Source: Branchiostoma floridae (Eukaryota; Chordata; Leptocardii; Amphioxiformes; Branchiostomatidae). From it: a stretch of DNA of 64,000 bases. Made by a program: the position numbers and the translations under genes. The stretch lies in NCBI RefSeq assembly GCF_000003815.2, contig NC_049979.1:30753054-30817053 (forward strand), given 5' to 3'. Under the pieces are notes generated by a model. The model did not search any database, was not told the DNA's origin, and saw only the letters and a list, made by a program, of their open reading frames with translations. Positions within the stretch are counted from its first letter, which is position 1. Each line of letters begins with the position of its first letter. Below are positions 1 to 13,018 of the stretch, piece by piece.

Positions 1-990
1 ATCCTCCGGGTCTTTTTCGGAGCCAATGTGTAGGTAAAAGCCGTGGCTGCAAGATGGTACAAAGTACAATGTTTGGAGAAAATCCTCCTTTTTTTTCTCC
101 GAGCCTGTAGGTTTGTAATGGACGTGTCTAAAGTTTGTAGAAAACCCACTGTGTTTCTCCTTGATCCTGTGTGTTTGTTATAGCCATGTCTGTAAGATTA
201 AAAGTGCAATGTTAAAAAAAAAATTCTCCGTTTTTTTTAAAAACCTGTTTCGTCCTTCAAACACTTGTCTGCAAGATTAAAGGTCTAACGTTTGGTTTAA
301 ATCCTTCGGTTTTTTTAACCTGTTTGTTTGTAATAACCGTGTGAGAAAGATATGAAGTTAAAGGTTTGGAGAAAATCCTCTGTTTGTTTCAGGAACCTGT
401 GTGTTTGTAAAATCCGTGTCTGTAAGATGTAAAGTGTAATCTTTAAATAAAATCTTCCTTTTTTTGTGGAACCTGTGTGGTTTTTTAAACCATTGTCTGT
501 AAGATTTAAAGCATAATTTGTAATGAAAATCCTTTTTTTTTTCTCAAAACATGTTGATTTTAATAGCCGTGTCAGAAGAACGTTAAGTGTAAAGAGTAAG
601 GTTTGGGAAAAATCCTACTTTTTTTAAACATGTGTGTTTGAAATAGCCGTGACCGTCAGATTAAAACATTTAAGTATGAATGGAATCCTATTTTTTTCAG
701 TGGAACTTGTGTGTTTGTAAAAGCCGTGTCTGTAAGATGTTTGTTGAATTTTTTTTTTTTACCTTGGAACCTGTGAGTTTGTTATAGCCGTATCTGCACG
801 ATGAAATTGTAAGGTTTGGAGAAAGTCCACTGTTTTTTCTCTTTGATCCAGTGTGTTTGTTATAGTTGCGTCTGTAAGATTAAAAGTGCAATATTGAAAA
901 AAAAAATCCTCCGTTTTTTTTTTCTCGAAACCATTGCGTTCTTTAAATGCCGTGTCTGTAAGATTAAATATTAGGGTTAAATCCTCATTT
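1..990 (+). repeat. Degenerate ~78-bp satellite array, segment 1
   Basis: Imperfect tandem monomers, each running through GGTTTGGAGAAAATCC, a T-rich run, a CTCGGAACCTGTGTG-like block, TTTGTAATAGCCGTGTCTG and TAAGATGTAAAGTG. Spacing between equivalent blocks is about 75-85 bp. No monomer is open for long, and short ORFs here are chance products. The same monomers recur in the same orientation through the first 25.8 kb, so this is the left visible edge of one array that later insertions broke up. Confidence 0.85.
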
Positions 991-3900
991 TTGGCGACGC
1001 CTCAGGGGCGGAGGCATTCTACAGTATTACGATTGCTTTGAAAATATTCCAAAAATTGCACGAATGCATTCCCCAGGGAATTCGTTTTGAGGTAGCCTTT
1101 GCCTGTTTGGTCTTTTGTCGGAACAGAAATGGCCTTTGTTGCTTGGTATTTTACCGTCACATTACTGTTTCAGGCAATTTGCTTCTTTCAGCACAAAAAA
1201 AAACAGTCATAATCACTGCATTAAGTACGTTTTTCTGTTTCTGGCAATTGAGATTTATATTTTTAACTCTCAATCGCTCTTTTGGTGTTCTTTGAGAGAA
1301 ATAGGAACACTATATTAAAGCTTTAATGTTTAAAGTACATAGGTTTTTTTTGTTTCACCTGTGAACACAGTCGTATTTTGAATTTACTAAATCTGATTTG
1401 AAACAATTTTTATTTGCAAGATGTTTGTAGAAAACAGAAAAGGCCATGACTGTCCACATTTTAAAGACTACTCATTTAAAAAAAAAACGATCCACACAAT
1501 TGCCTATACCTTTTATTTCATCAACATACACATCATATATACTTTTACCATATCTCAAGACACAAACACAGAGAATGTAAAAACCTGACAGAACATGGCA
1601 AAGATGCGTCATTCTTATAACTTTGGATTTACTTCTATAACAATGACACTTGGTAATACATTCAAGCAAAACATTTCTTTTGTAATTCTGTTGACCGTAT
1701 AATAAATTGTTTGCATGCTGACAAAATTCCTGGAACTATAGAGTCAAGCCTGACTACATGTGCATTGACTTCCGTTTCGTTGAGGTGATAGATTGTGATG
1801 CGTTGTAAAGCTACGGTTACTATCAATCTGATTGCCGTCCAAGTTTAACTACTAATTTCTTGTGACTGTTGTCGTTGTCGCATTGTAGAGCTGAAAGAAA
1901 TAATATAGAACAGGTTAGGTATAGTTGACGGACACAAACATATTCCATGATCAATATGTCAACATGAATGAATCCCTATGGGTTTCTTTAGATTGCTTAG
2001 CTGTCAAATGTCTTTTTTCACATAATCAATAAATAAAGGTTCGAAAAAACTAAGTGCCCAGTGTAATAGATCAACCAACACCCAACATCCACTCATAGGT
2101 TTGTACTAGTTTTCAATGCTTCCTATGTTTGTGCATTTAAGCCCCCTTGTGCCTTTAAAGGTCCATTTTTAACCCACCATTCTGCTGTTACCTCTATTAC
2201 TTTGGATATTCAAACTATATGAGCAATAAGAACAATGGGGTAACAAACCTCGCTGTTCAGGAAAACTGTTTGAACAGCATCCGTCTGTGTAACTTGTTCT
2301 CTTGACAAGCTGTGGGGTCTGGTGGGGTCGTCTTCCCATCCTTCATATGTTGTAATTCCTTGTGAGAGAAAAAAAGAAAAATGTGGAATTACTCCCAACT
2401 TTGGCTTTACAGTAATTGCATACATTTGAAACCATTAGTTGTAAGAAGATGTTCGGGATTGATATTGCATGTAGTGATATATCCAGTGAAAAACTATATC
2501 ACCCAGCACACCATGTTTCTGTTTTGTTATAGGGCTGTACTGCTCAGGACAGAATGATGTTACATTCTTCATAAATCACGATGAGTCATTGACGGATCTC
2601 TCTCTTTTTTCTTTATGAACAATATCACGGGTACTGGTCAGCCCCATGCAGTTTCAAAAGAAACAATTGTGTACTGAGGATACGTACCTTCCGAAGTGAT
2701 TTTCTTTCAAACTTTTCATTTGAAACATCATAGCTTCTTCTCATATTTTGGCTAAAGATAGTCCCATTGGCGTTTAATTCAAAGGTAAGTAACAAATATC
2801 TTCGACTTCATCTTCGTGAGCACACGTGCGGTACTCAAGTTGGGCATTGAACAAACTATCTTATATAAGCCCTTCACAGATGTCACTACGCATGTGCGGC
2901 GAAAGAAATTCTAGGAATTATGTCAATGTACAAAAAATAACAAAACTGAAATCATTTTGAATTCATATGTTTCATTAACCAGACTACTGTAACTCATACA
3001 CATGGTTCTAAGACTGTGGCCCTCATTCAAAATTAAATTCTTGCTATACATTCAAGATAAACATGTTAACACTCAACATATAAAGAGGGGAATGTGGGCT
3101 CTGATATCTTTACTTAAGCCCCTACATAATCAAATCCAATGACATATAACACAAAATTTCCTAGTGTAACTCCGGAAAATGTGACAAATTATATTTTGAC
3201 AACAAATTCGTTTGCAATCAATGCTCACTATGCATCCATAGAATTATTTGGTACGGCCCTATCCCTAGCATGCGGCTAAACATCTGCATCGCAGGTGTGC
3301 CCCCCCCCTCCCCCATGACCTAGTGATTAATGAGTTAGCACGTGTTAAGCTACGCAGCTGGCCATGGGAAACAAAGGGAACAAAGACTTTTCCCCCAACA
3401 GCATGCTATCCTGTCTAGTAAGCGGGAGTATTCATTGCGCAGTTTCTCTTTTTAATTGGTCTAACTTAGGGGTGCCTGTGGTAATATTCCTTGTCATGTC
3501 AGCCAAGGAGATGGTCTGTCAGTTAGCTCTAGAATTTTGAAGAAACAGAACAGTCTAGCAAGCAGGCTAACCCTGGGTAGGTTCGTCGAGACAACTAGAA
3601 CAATTAGAAACAACCACATAATAGTTTGGACAAGGATACGTAATATATGAAGCTGGAAAATGATGATCACTCACCTTTTGTGCTGTTCTGTGTCCGTCTG
3701 TCCCCAAGAAAACTCGGCCAAAGATTGCCTGAACGGTGACAGACTAGACGCCTGATTACGTCTGCTCCCATCCAGTACGTCTGCTCCCATCACTGGAGGG
3801 TCTTTTGTGTTCACTCAAAAAAAGTTCTCGAATGCTCTTCCCTATCTCTGTGCTCCGCCTTTGGGTTGATCTAACATGTAAACACCCAATAAGGTCCACC

Positions 3901-4469
3901 CTTCTCTCCTCCCACTTTTCCTCCCAACAAATAACGTCCAACGTACTTTCCACACAAATCCCCGCCCAGCTGTCTGTCCATCTGGTCATCAATCATTGCA
4001 CTTTCTGTGGTAATTGATAACAGTACTAACACACAGCTATCTATATGTTGGTAACTTTCTATGAATTTATTTGGAGACACGATTAGCTTTTACAATGTCT
4101 ATAGCATCTGTATTCTTCCTGTTATCCTTTATTCATCAATATCCATGGAACAAATCTAGATAACACACAGCCACAGGAAAATACCATATACAGCAACTTT
4201 TCAAAAGAGTCACAAAAAGTAGGAAGTCTACGTTAGGTCCACGATCGCGAACAATGGGACAAAATCTACTTTCCTTACAGCAAACTATTCCATGTGTTAT
4301 ACGTTCTGTGCAGAAATTGTTCAGTTTTGAGCATCTAAATTTGTTCTGGGTTTCAGAGAGCGGATATTTTCTGACTTTTTCTGAAGATTTGGTCTGATAA
4401 CAGTGATCTTGCATTGTGAGTAGTTTACATATTGACACTGATGGTTTGTTTTCATGACTCATGAAAATT
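991..4469. other. Non-satellite sequence with no supported gene
   Basis: The satellite stops at a GC-rich palindrome-like stretch (CCTCAGGGGCGGAGG, about 1002-1016). The rest is AT-rich with only short ORFs that have no recognisable motif, coding bias or convincing splice structure. I see no RNA gene or named repeat in it. Confidence 0.5.
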
Positions 4470-4680
4470 CACTGTTTTCTGCTGGATCATGTCTTTCAAG
4501 TTTAACGGCACTAACGTTAGCATCTGCAGTAAACTGTAAAGAGTCTCTGGACCCGTCGGACCTGTCGAATCCAAGGGTGATCCTGGCCGCTCTGTTTTGT
4601 ATCGCTTGAAACTTGAAGTTGTTTTATCCTTTTCTCAGATGTACCCAGCCATGACAGTACCAGCTTAAATCAGTGCCACC
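4470..4680 (-). pseudogene. Fossil LINE reverse-transcriptase C-terminal fragment
   Basis: The minus strand encodes a segment containing IQNRAARITLGF. The IQNRAAR block is common near the C-terminus of CR1/Jockey/Rex-type LINE proteins. A stop codon lies just upstream of it and no catalytic motif remains, so this is a dead 5'-truncated scrap. Boundaries are approximate. Confidence 0.5.
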
Positions 4681-4854
4681 TTCTGTCTGCGTGGATTGGA
4701 AGTTATTTACTCACTCTCAGCTCACTTGACCATGCTGATATTGCACTTCTTTACTGCATAGCCTATTTGAGATTCTAATGTAAGATTTAGATTTATTGAT
4801 GTAAAATTTGCGTCAACAATAACGTGATAGTGGGTACTAGTAAATGTTTTGTTA

Positions 4855-5015
4855 AACACTGTCCCCTAAGCATATGATCCAATTGTACAGGTGGTGGTGC
4901 GAGTGAAACGTTTCCACATTTGTCCCCATGAACTCCCAGTTCTGAGCTTGTCAGTGGGCACCTGTTTAACACTGTCCCCTGAGTTCGGGTTCCAGTTGTA
5001 CAGGTGGTGCGAGTG
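4855..5015 (+). repeat. Short direct repeat, two copies
   Basis: A block containing ACACTGTCCCCT, then a TTGTACAGGTGG-type segment and GTGCGAGTG, occurs at about 4857 and again at about 4968, an offset of about 112 bp. Small differences separate the copies, so the local tandem duplication is not fresh. Confidence 0.6.
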
Positions 5016-5714
5016 TTATGATGTACATGTAACAGACACAGATGTCCCCGAGGGCACGGTATAGTGGAATGGGCTGTAATTCGCTCCAGATGTCCTGCAG
5101 CTGGTCTGGCAGTCTGTGCTTTGGGACTCTCAATGGGCTACTTAGGGTCACCATTGTGACATTGTCAATCGGCCATGAGGCGATTAATCCCCTAATAAAC
5201 CAACATTTTATCCATATGAAATGAATTCCACTTCGTCGTGGATTATTCTAGATATAATACGTTACGTCGTAAGTTATTCACAGTTCTCGAATCAAGTAGA
5301 TCAGATTTGAAAAGACTAGATGCTACAGACAGATTTGAATGTATATAGATATAAATTGTCTACAATGGCACAACGCAAAAATAGGCAAATATAGGAGACA
5401 GTTTTGTTAACAATGTTATTAGAAAATATACTGTCACACTCATGATAATCCCCGCTCGATTGAAATTTGATATCGAAATTTATGCTAGCATTTATTGTTA
5501 TAGTAATTAGGATATTCAGTCTTACCCAATACCTTTATTTCACACTCTGTGTAATAGTTCCTGCCATGCACTGCACCGTGTACAATTAAGGTCATTCATT
5601 CATAAACTGTCAAGGCACAGACAGTCCATATCAGAGACAAAGGGTGTCTATGACAGCAGAGGTCTTAATAAAACAAACAAACAAACAACTATTCAATCGT
5701 AACATTTCGTCGCC
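5016..5714. other. No gene seen
   Basis: AT-rich sequence with short random ORFs. I recognise no repeat, RNA gene or exon. Confidence 0.45.
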
Positions 5715-7575
5715 TGTGTTTTTATAAACACCATGCTTGTTTTTCTTAGTATCTGTGTATTTGTAAGAACCGTGACAGTAAGATGTACGATGCAAGGTTT
5801 GGAGAAAGTCTTTTTTTTTCTCCGAGCCTGTGGTTTTGTAATGGTCGTGTCTGAAAGTGTAAATTGTTAGGTTGGAAAAAATCCTATCCTTTTCTCCCAG
5901 ACTGTTCTTAAGTAATAGCCATGTCTGTTTAATGTTAAGTGTAGTGTTCGGAGAAAATATTTTTTTCTCGGAATCTGTGTTTTTGTAATATACGTGTCTG
6001 TAAAATGGAAAATGTAAAGTTTGAACAAAACCCAATGTGTTTCTCTTTGATCCTGTGTTTTTGTTATAGCCGTGTCTTTAAGATTAAAAGTGCAATGTTA
6101 AAAAAAAAAATTCCTCCGTTTTTCTCGGAACTTGTTTAGTATTTCAAACCTTTTTCTGTAAGATTTAAAGTGTAACGTTTGGTTTAGATCCTCCGTTTTT
6201 ATTAACCTGTGTGTTTGTAATAACCGTGTTAGAAAGATATGAAGTTTAAGGTTTGAATAAAAGCCCCCTTTTTGGGGGGGGGGGGGGAGGGGGGACCAGT
6301 GTGGTTTTTAAAGCCCGTGTCTGTAAGATTTGAAGTATATTTTGTAATGAAAATCCAGTTTTTTTTCTTTCTTAAAAAATGTTTGCTTTTAATAGCCGTG
6401 TCAGAAATACGTTAAGTGTAAGGTTTTAGGGAAAAATCCTCCATTTTTTTTAACCTGCGTGTTTGTAATAGCCGTGACCGTCAGATTAAAACAGTAAAGT
6501 ATGAATGAAATCAAATTTTGTTCAGGGAAACTTGTGTGTTTGTAAAAGCCGTGTCTGTACGATGTTTGTTGATTTTAAAAGAAAAATTAAATCCTCCGTT
6601 TTTTTCTCAGAACCTGTGTACTTGTAAAAACCGTGACCGTAAGATGTTCGATGCAAGGTTTGGAAAAAATCCTTTTTTTTTCTTCCAGCTTGTGGGTTTT
6701 TAATGCCCGTTTCTGAAAGTGTAAATTGTAAGGTTGGGAAAAATGCTATTCTTTTCTCTCAGATTGTCTTTTTGTAATGGTCATGTCTGTTGAATGTTAA
6801 GTGTAGTGTTTGGACAAAATCCTTTTTTTTCTCGGAATCTGTGTGTTTGTAATATACGTGTCTGTAAAATGGAAAATGTAAAGTTTGAAGAAAACCCACC
6901 GTGTTTCTCTTTGATCCTGTGTGTTTGTTATAGACGTGTCTTTAAGATTAAAAGTGCAGGTTAAAAAATAAAATCCTCCGTTTTTTCTCGGAACCTGTTT
7001 GGTCTTTCAAACCCTTGTCTGTAAGATTAAAAGTCTAACGGTTGGTGTAAATCCTGCGTTTTTTTTTAAACCTGTGTGTTTGTAATAACCGTGTGAGAAA
7101 GATATGAAGTTTAAGGTTTGAAAAAATCTTCTGTTTTGTTTCCGGAACCTGTGCGTTTTTAAAAGCCGTGTCTGTAAGATGTAAAGTGTAATGTTTGAAT
7201 AAAATCCTCCGTTTTTGAGGGAACCTGTGTGGCTTTTAAAACCATTTTCTGTAAAATTTAAAGTATAATTTGTAATGAAAATCCTGTTTTTTTTTTCAAA
7301 ATATGTTTGCTTTCAATAGCCTTGTAAGAAAGACGTTAAGTGTATTGTTTCGACAGAAATCCTTTGTTTTCTCGGAATCTGTGTGTTTGTAATATACGTG
7401 TCTGTAAGATGGAAAATGTAAAAATTCCAAAAAATACACTGTTTTTCTTTTTGATCCTGTCTGTAAAAATTTTGTTAAATGTTACAATGTTAAAAACAAA
7501 ATTATCCGTTTTTTCTCGAAACTTGTTTGGTTTTTCGAACCCTTGTCTGTAAGATTAAAAAAGTCTAATGTTTGG
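5715..7575 (+). repeat. Satellite array, segment 2
   Basis: Continuation of the ~78-bp monomer array. Distinct monomer variants (one with TTTGATCCTGTGTGTTTGTT, one with GACCGTCAGATTAAAAC, one with GTGTCAGAAAGACGTTAAG) recur in a similar order to that in segment 1, which suggests a multi-monomer higher-order unit. A poly-G tract interrupts it near 6275-6295. Confidence 0.85.
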
Positions 7576-8557
7576 TTAAACCTTCAAACCACCGTACCTT
7601 TTTTGTGACATAGATTACCGTATGGTGTCAAAACTGACCCCAAAACGTTTTGTACAAATATAGTTTTTTGTGTGACTCTTTTTGTGATTTGTATATTATG
7701 TATAGTTTCATTAATATATGTGGGACAGTCTCACATGAGTAAGTGAGAATACTTCTAGCTCATTATCATAATTTATGCAAAAGATCATGAGGAGCACATT
7801 TTGCACCAACGCTGTTTAGACAGGGAAGGAGGTTTTTGATGCCTGTACCAACTTCAATGCCGTATAGCGCCTGGATGGCTTATGCTAGGGCCACCAAACT
7901 TGGTGATTTTTTTTAGAAAATGTTGATAGCAAAACATTTTATTAAATAAAGTATGCTCATCTTTGTTTATGTTGCCATGGCAACGGAATTCTAACAGACA
8001 TATTTATTATGAAATTTTCTAATTTTGTATTTAACATTTAAATTTTAATGCTTTCTTGGCAAATAACAGTTATTTGTCACATCTTATAAAATTCATCGTA
8101 AATTTCACGACTCAATGTTCATATTTTATACTAATTTGATGACGTCATTAGTAAAAATCCAAGATATTGGCCGATATTACCTAGATGACGTCATAATGTC
8201 GTCATATAACATAATAATGGCACAAAAGTTCTTACAATAATTTTGGCTTACATGAACATTATTCTCTAAAAATTTCATGATCCTACAATAAGTAGTTCAG
8301 GTGTGGGTAACAAAAGTTTGTTTTAAAAAATGCTGGGGTCAGTTTTGACCCCACTGGACCATGCCTAAACTTTCTAGGATAACTTAATCAACAATGAGCT
8401 AATCTCGTTAAAAACGTGTCAGAAGTTGTAGGACATATATATTAACAAACTCCTGGAAGTAAATTTGTTTTCGACCAGAAATGACATAATGGCACACCTT
8501 GATATACGCCAGGGGTCAGTTTTGACCCCATACAGTGGTTTGAGTTTTTTTTTTTAA
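7576..8557. mobile_element. TTAA-flanked MITE-like element, type B (piggyBac-like ends)
   Basis: The left end reads TTAAACCTTCAAACCACCGTA and the right end ...TACAGTGGTTTGAG, its inverted match; intact right ends of the family at 36188 and 63900 read GGTGGTTTGAGGGTTAA. Palindromic GGGGTC...GACCCC blocks lie near both ends. The interior has GTTGCCATGGCAAC at 7971-7984 and TGACGTCA at 8140-8147 and 8186-8193. There is no transposase ORF, so it is non-autonomous. It sits inside the satellite. TTAA-CCCT ends are known for piggyBac, but the superfamily call here is inference. Confidence 0.65.
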
Positions 8558-9105
8558 CATGTGTGTTTGTAATTGCCGTGTGAGAAAGATGTGAAGTTTC
8601 AGGTTTGTAGAAAATCCTCTGTTTTGTATTCGAAACCTGTCTGTTTGTAAAAGCCATGTCTCTAAGATGTAAAGTGTAATGTTTGAATAAAATTCTCCAT
8701 TTTTGGGGGAACCCGTGTGGTTTTTAAAACCCTGTCTGTAAGTTGTAAAGTCTAATTTGTAATGAAAGTCCTGTTGTTGTTTTTTTTTAGTCAAAACATG
8801 TTTGCTTGTAAGAGCCGTGTCAGAAAGACGTAAAGTGTAAGGTTTGGGGAAAATCCTCTTTTTTTTTTAACCTGCGTGTCTGTAATAGCCGTGACCGTCA
8901 GATTAAGATAGTAAAGTATGAATGAAATCCTATTCTTTTCAGGGGAACTTGTGTGTTTGTAAAAGCCGTGTCTGTAAGATGCTTGTTGAATTTTTTTTTT
9001 TATACCTTGGAACCTGTGAGTTTTTAATAGCCGTATCTGTACGATAAAAAATGTAAGGCTTGGAGAAAATCCACTTGTTTTCATATCGAAACCTGTGTGC
9101 TTGTA
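8558..9105 (+). repeat. Satellite array, segment 3
   Basis: The ~78-bp monomers resume in the same orientation after the type B element, including the GACCGTCAGATTAA variant, and run into an N-gap. Confidence 0.8.
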
Positions 9106-9426
9106 NNNNNNNNNNNNNNNNNNNNNNNNNNNNNNNNNNNNNNNNNNNNNNNNNNNNNNNNNNNNNNNNNNNNNNNNNNNNNNNNNNNNNNNNNNNNNNN
9201 NNNNNNNNNNNNNNNNNNNNNNNNNNNNNNNNNNNNNNNNNNNNNNNNNNNNNNNNNNNNNNNNNNNNNNNNNNNNNNNNNNNNNNNNNNNNNNNNNNNN
9301 NNNNNNNNNNNNNNNNNNNNNNNNNNNNNNNNNNNNNNNNNNNNNNNNNNNNNNNNNNNNNNNNNNNNNNNNNNNNNNNNNNNNNNNNNNNNNNNNNNNN
9401 NNNNNNNNNNNNNNNNNNNNNNNNNN
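9106..9426. other. Assembly gap of 321 N
   Basis: Unsequenced. ORFs predicted across it are meaningless. Confidence 1.
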
Positions 9427-10269
9427 TATATAGGTATTTTGCATTTTTGCATCAATTATGCAAATACGATCCTCATTTGCATATTTGATATCTGTATATG
9501 TTCCACCGATTATAATTAACAAGGGTTACATTTATCGAAGTCCTTATTTGCATAAAATGCATATCATTATGAACATCTTTCCCTAAGCTACCTGCATACC
9601 TAAAATGCAGGCAATCCGCCTTTCCTTTCTGCAGTTACCCTTCTTGGAGCGTCTTGACAAAAACGCCCCTGTAGTCCCACAATTGAATGTTAAGGGACTG
9701 AAACTTGCCCCACCTTGTCATGACACTAAAAGCTATATATCACCTAAATGTCAGAACAATATTACGTACGGGACAAGAGATACATTTAAAAAACTGCTAT
9801 GATAGATTATTCTCATTAATTATGCAAATGCACAGCATTGTGTAAGGTACCTACATACCAAAAATCATGAAAATCCGTTGTTCCCTTCTTGAGTTATAGT
9901 CGTCAGAAGTTTTTTGACAAAAATGCCCCTGCTATCCCAAAACTAGACGCTAGGGGGCCAAACTTATGTCATTTTTTCCTGAGCATAAGATCTATCTTTT
10001 ACTTTAAAGTCTTGACCATAGCATGTTCAGAACAATAAGATAGCATAACCGGAATTCGCGCTGGAATACCAAGGTCATACACTAGGGGGGGCAAAATTGA
10101 CCTTGACCTTCGTCTTCCCAACCCCTACCCACATACCAAATACCATCGCAGTCCATCAAGAGGTTCTTAAGTTATGATGACCACAAATATCTGGAAAGAC
10201 AAACAGACAGACACACACACAGACACACACACACAAAACTATACCTCCGTTTTTTCATGGAGGTAATAA
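9427..10269 (+). repeat. Interspersed repeat with CA/CAGA tract and terminal hairpin
   Basis: Non-coding repeat with two internal copies of a module containing TTTTTTGACAAAAATGCCCC and AAAATCCGTTGTTCC-like text, followed by a CAGACAGACACACACA tract. It ends with a small hairpin, CCTCCGTTTTTTCATGGAGG, before the satellite resumes. A short diverged relative lies at about 32300-32440. It looks like a non-autonomous mobile repeat that I cannot name. Confidence 0.5.
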
Positions 10270-11302
10270 GGTGTACAATGCAAGATTTGCAGAAAATACT
10301 CTGTTTTTTTGTTTTTTTTTCTAAAGCCCTTGTGTTTGTAAGAGCCGTGTCTGTTATATGTTAAATGCGAGTTTTGGAGAAAATGCTCTGTTTTTTCTTT
10401 AGCCTATGTGTTTGTTATAGCCGTGTCTGTAAAATGTTAAGTTTAGTGTTTGGACATAATTTTTCCGTTTTTTTCTTCTCTCAGAAACTGTGTGTTTCTA
10501 ATAGCGATGTCTGTAAGATGTAAAATGCATGCTTTGTAGAAAATCCTCCGGGTCTTTTTTTTAACCTATGTGTAGGTAAAAGCCTTGTCTGTAATATATA
10601 AAGTACAAGGTTTGAAGAAAATCCTCTTTTTTTTCTCCGTGCCTGTGATTTTGTAATAGCCGTGTTTAAAAATGTAAATTGTAAGCTTTGGAGGAAATCT
10701 TTTTTTTTCTCCGAGACTATTTGTTTATAATAGCTATGTCTGTAAAATGTTAAGTGTAGTGCATGGAGAAAATCCGCTGTTGTTATTTTCTTGGAATCTG
10801 TGTGTTATAATATCCGTGTCTGTTAGATGGAAAGTGTAAAGTTTGGAGAAAACCCTCTGTTTTTCTCTTTGAATCTGTGTGTCTGTAATCGCCTTGTCTG
10901 TAAGATTAAAATTGGACTGTTAAAAAAAATACTCCTTTTTTCTCGGAAACTGTGTGTTTTTTTAAAAACCCATGTCGGTAAGATTAAAAGTCTAACGATT
11001 GCATTAAATCCTCCGTATTTTCTAAAATCCTGTTTGTTTGTAAAAGCCGTGTCTGTGGGATATATAATGCAAGGTTTTGGGAAAATTGTCTGCTTTTTCC
11101 TTAAAGCCGGTGTGTTTGTAACAACCGTGTCTGTATTAATATGTTAAATGCAAGGTTTGGAGAAAATCCTCTGTTTTGTATTCGGAGCCCTTGTGTTTGC
11201 AAAAGCCGTGTCTGTAAGATGTGAAGCGTAATGTTTAAATACAATCCTCGTCTTTTTGGGAACCTGTGTGTTTGGAAAAGCCGTGTCTGTAAGATGTCAA
11301 GT
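10270..11302 (+). repeat. Satellite array, segment 4
   Basis: Further same-orientation ~78-bp monomers, ending at the TTAA where a type A MITE is inserted. Confidence 0.85.
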
Positions 11303-12207
11303 TTAACCCTTTTCAGACCGTCCTTTTTTTGGTCATCCCTGGACGGGGGGGGGGGGGCTTTTGAGGCCCCCCACTTCTAAGTACATAAGTCTTAAACCAC
11401 GTGTCGGATGGCCACCATTTTTTTTTAGAAAATGATAATATCTGACGTTTTAAAAAGTTTGACGTTACCATAACGTTATCTGACGTTATTATGACGCCAT
11501 CAATTTCATTGGATTGGCCCGACCCCTAAAAAATGGGTCTTCCAAGAAAACTTCAGGTTTTGCCACAAAAATGTAACAGCAANNNNNNNNNNNNNNNNNN
11601 NNNNNNNNNNNNNNNNNNNNNNNNNNNNNNNNNNNNNNNNNNNNNNNNNNNNNNNNNNNNNNNNNNNNNNNNNNNNNNNNNNAATGTTTGTTACGACTTG
11701 CGTTGCCGATAGCAATGACGTCAAAAAATGACGTAATGCACATCTAAGTTGGGCTCCGCCATATTGTATCAACCATCTTGAATTTTCAAAAATACTTTTA
11801 TGCAACAAATTATCACAAAATGCAATGGAAATAGACTAAATACATGGGAATAGACTAAATACATTGATTTAGATGGTTTTGATAAAAAAATATCAGGTAG
11901 TTACTAATTGTAAGGGATAATAAGCTAGTTTTTCTTGACCTGGCCGTACGGTCAGCCATGTTGGATTTTGGGCTGATGACATCATCAAATTAGCATAATT
12001 TATGCATATCCAATTATGAAAGATATTTTAAATAACATAATATTTTATTTATGTAAGAAAAGAGCTGTGATATAGCAAATACACGTGAAAAATACATTGT
12101 TAGAACCGAAACTAGCGAGAAATTCACCAGATTAGCACAAGCCGTTCTGGTGTTATGGATATCATAGTTGGCGCGGCCTCAACACCCACCCGTCTCAATA
12201 GGGTTAA
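11303..12207. mobile_element. TTAA MITE-like element, type A copy 1
   Basis: TTAA at 11303-11306 followed by CCCTTTTCAGACCG; the right end reads CGTCTCAATAGGG plus TTAA at 12204-12207, so the ends are inverted repeats with a TTAA target duplication. A poly-G tract follows the left end. The interior carries TGACGTCA-like sites and shares text with other type A copies at 21148, 22197 and 25838. A 100-N gap lies at 11583-11682. No transposase is visible. Confidence 0.75.
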
Positions 12208-12805
12208 GTCGTTATGGAAATTCGTTTTTTTTTCTCTCAAAACATGTTTGCTTAGAATAGCCGTGTCAGAAAGATGTAAAGTGTAAGTTTTGGAAAAATT
12301 CCTCCCTTTTTTTAACCTGTGGGTTTGTAATAGCCGTAATGGTAAGATTAAAACTGTAAAGTATGAATAAAATCCTCCTTTTTTTCGGGAGAAGTTGTGT
12401 GTTGGTGAAAGCCGTGTCTGTAAGATGTTTGGATAATCTTTTCTATTTTTTCTTGGAACCTGTGAGTTTGTAATAGCCGTGTCTGTAAGATAAAAAAATG
12501 TAAGGTTTGAAGAAAATCCACTGCTTTTCTCTTAAAAATGTCTGTTTGTAATTGCCGTATCTGTGCAATATCAAAAACAAAATCCTCTCTGAACCTTTGC
12601 GTTTTTTAAAAGCCGTGTCTGTAAGAATAAATATTTGGGTTAAATCTTCCGTTTCTCAAAACCTCTGTATTTGTGAAAACCGTTACAATAAGATGCATGA
12701 TGCAAGGTTTGGAGAAAATCCTGTTTTTTTTTAGATCGTGAAATTGTAATAGCGGTGTATGTACGATGTAAAATGCACGGTTTGGAAAAAAATTCTGTTT
12801 TTTTT
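12208..12805 (+). repeat. Satellite array, segment 5
   Basis: Satellite monomers continue directly after the MITE's right TTAA and end at a CTTCTTCTT tract that marks the 3' end of an inserted minus-strand LINE. Confidence 0.85.
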
Positions 12806-13018
12806 CTCCGAGCCTGTGTTCTTCTTCTTCTTCTTCTTTGAAAGCCCACATTCTTTATATAGAATATTGTGGCTTTTTGTGGTGCACATACCCGTCGGTT
12901 TACTTCTGTCTTATTAACTATGATCCCTTACACATTAGTCCATTTACCATGCCTAGTTCATGGCCATTGAGCTGTCAGGGATTGTAATAACTTGGATTAT
13001 TCCGCGGCAGCCAGCGAC

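Noticed and set aside
1-990. CRISPR-like array
   Set aside because: The direct repeats are degenerate ~78-bp monomers without unique spacers, in a eukaryotic genome; it is satellite DNA.
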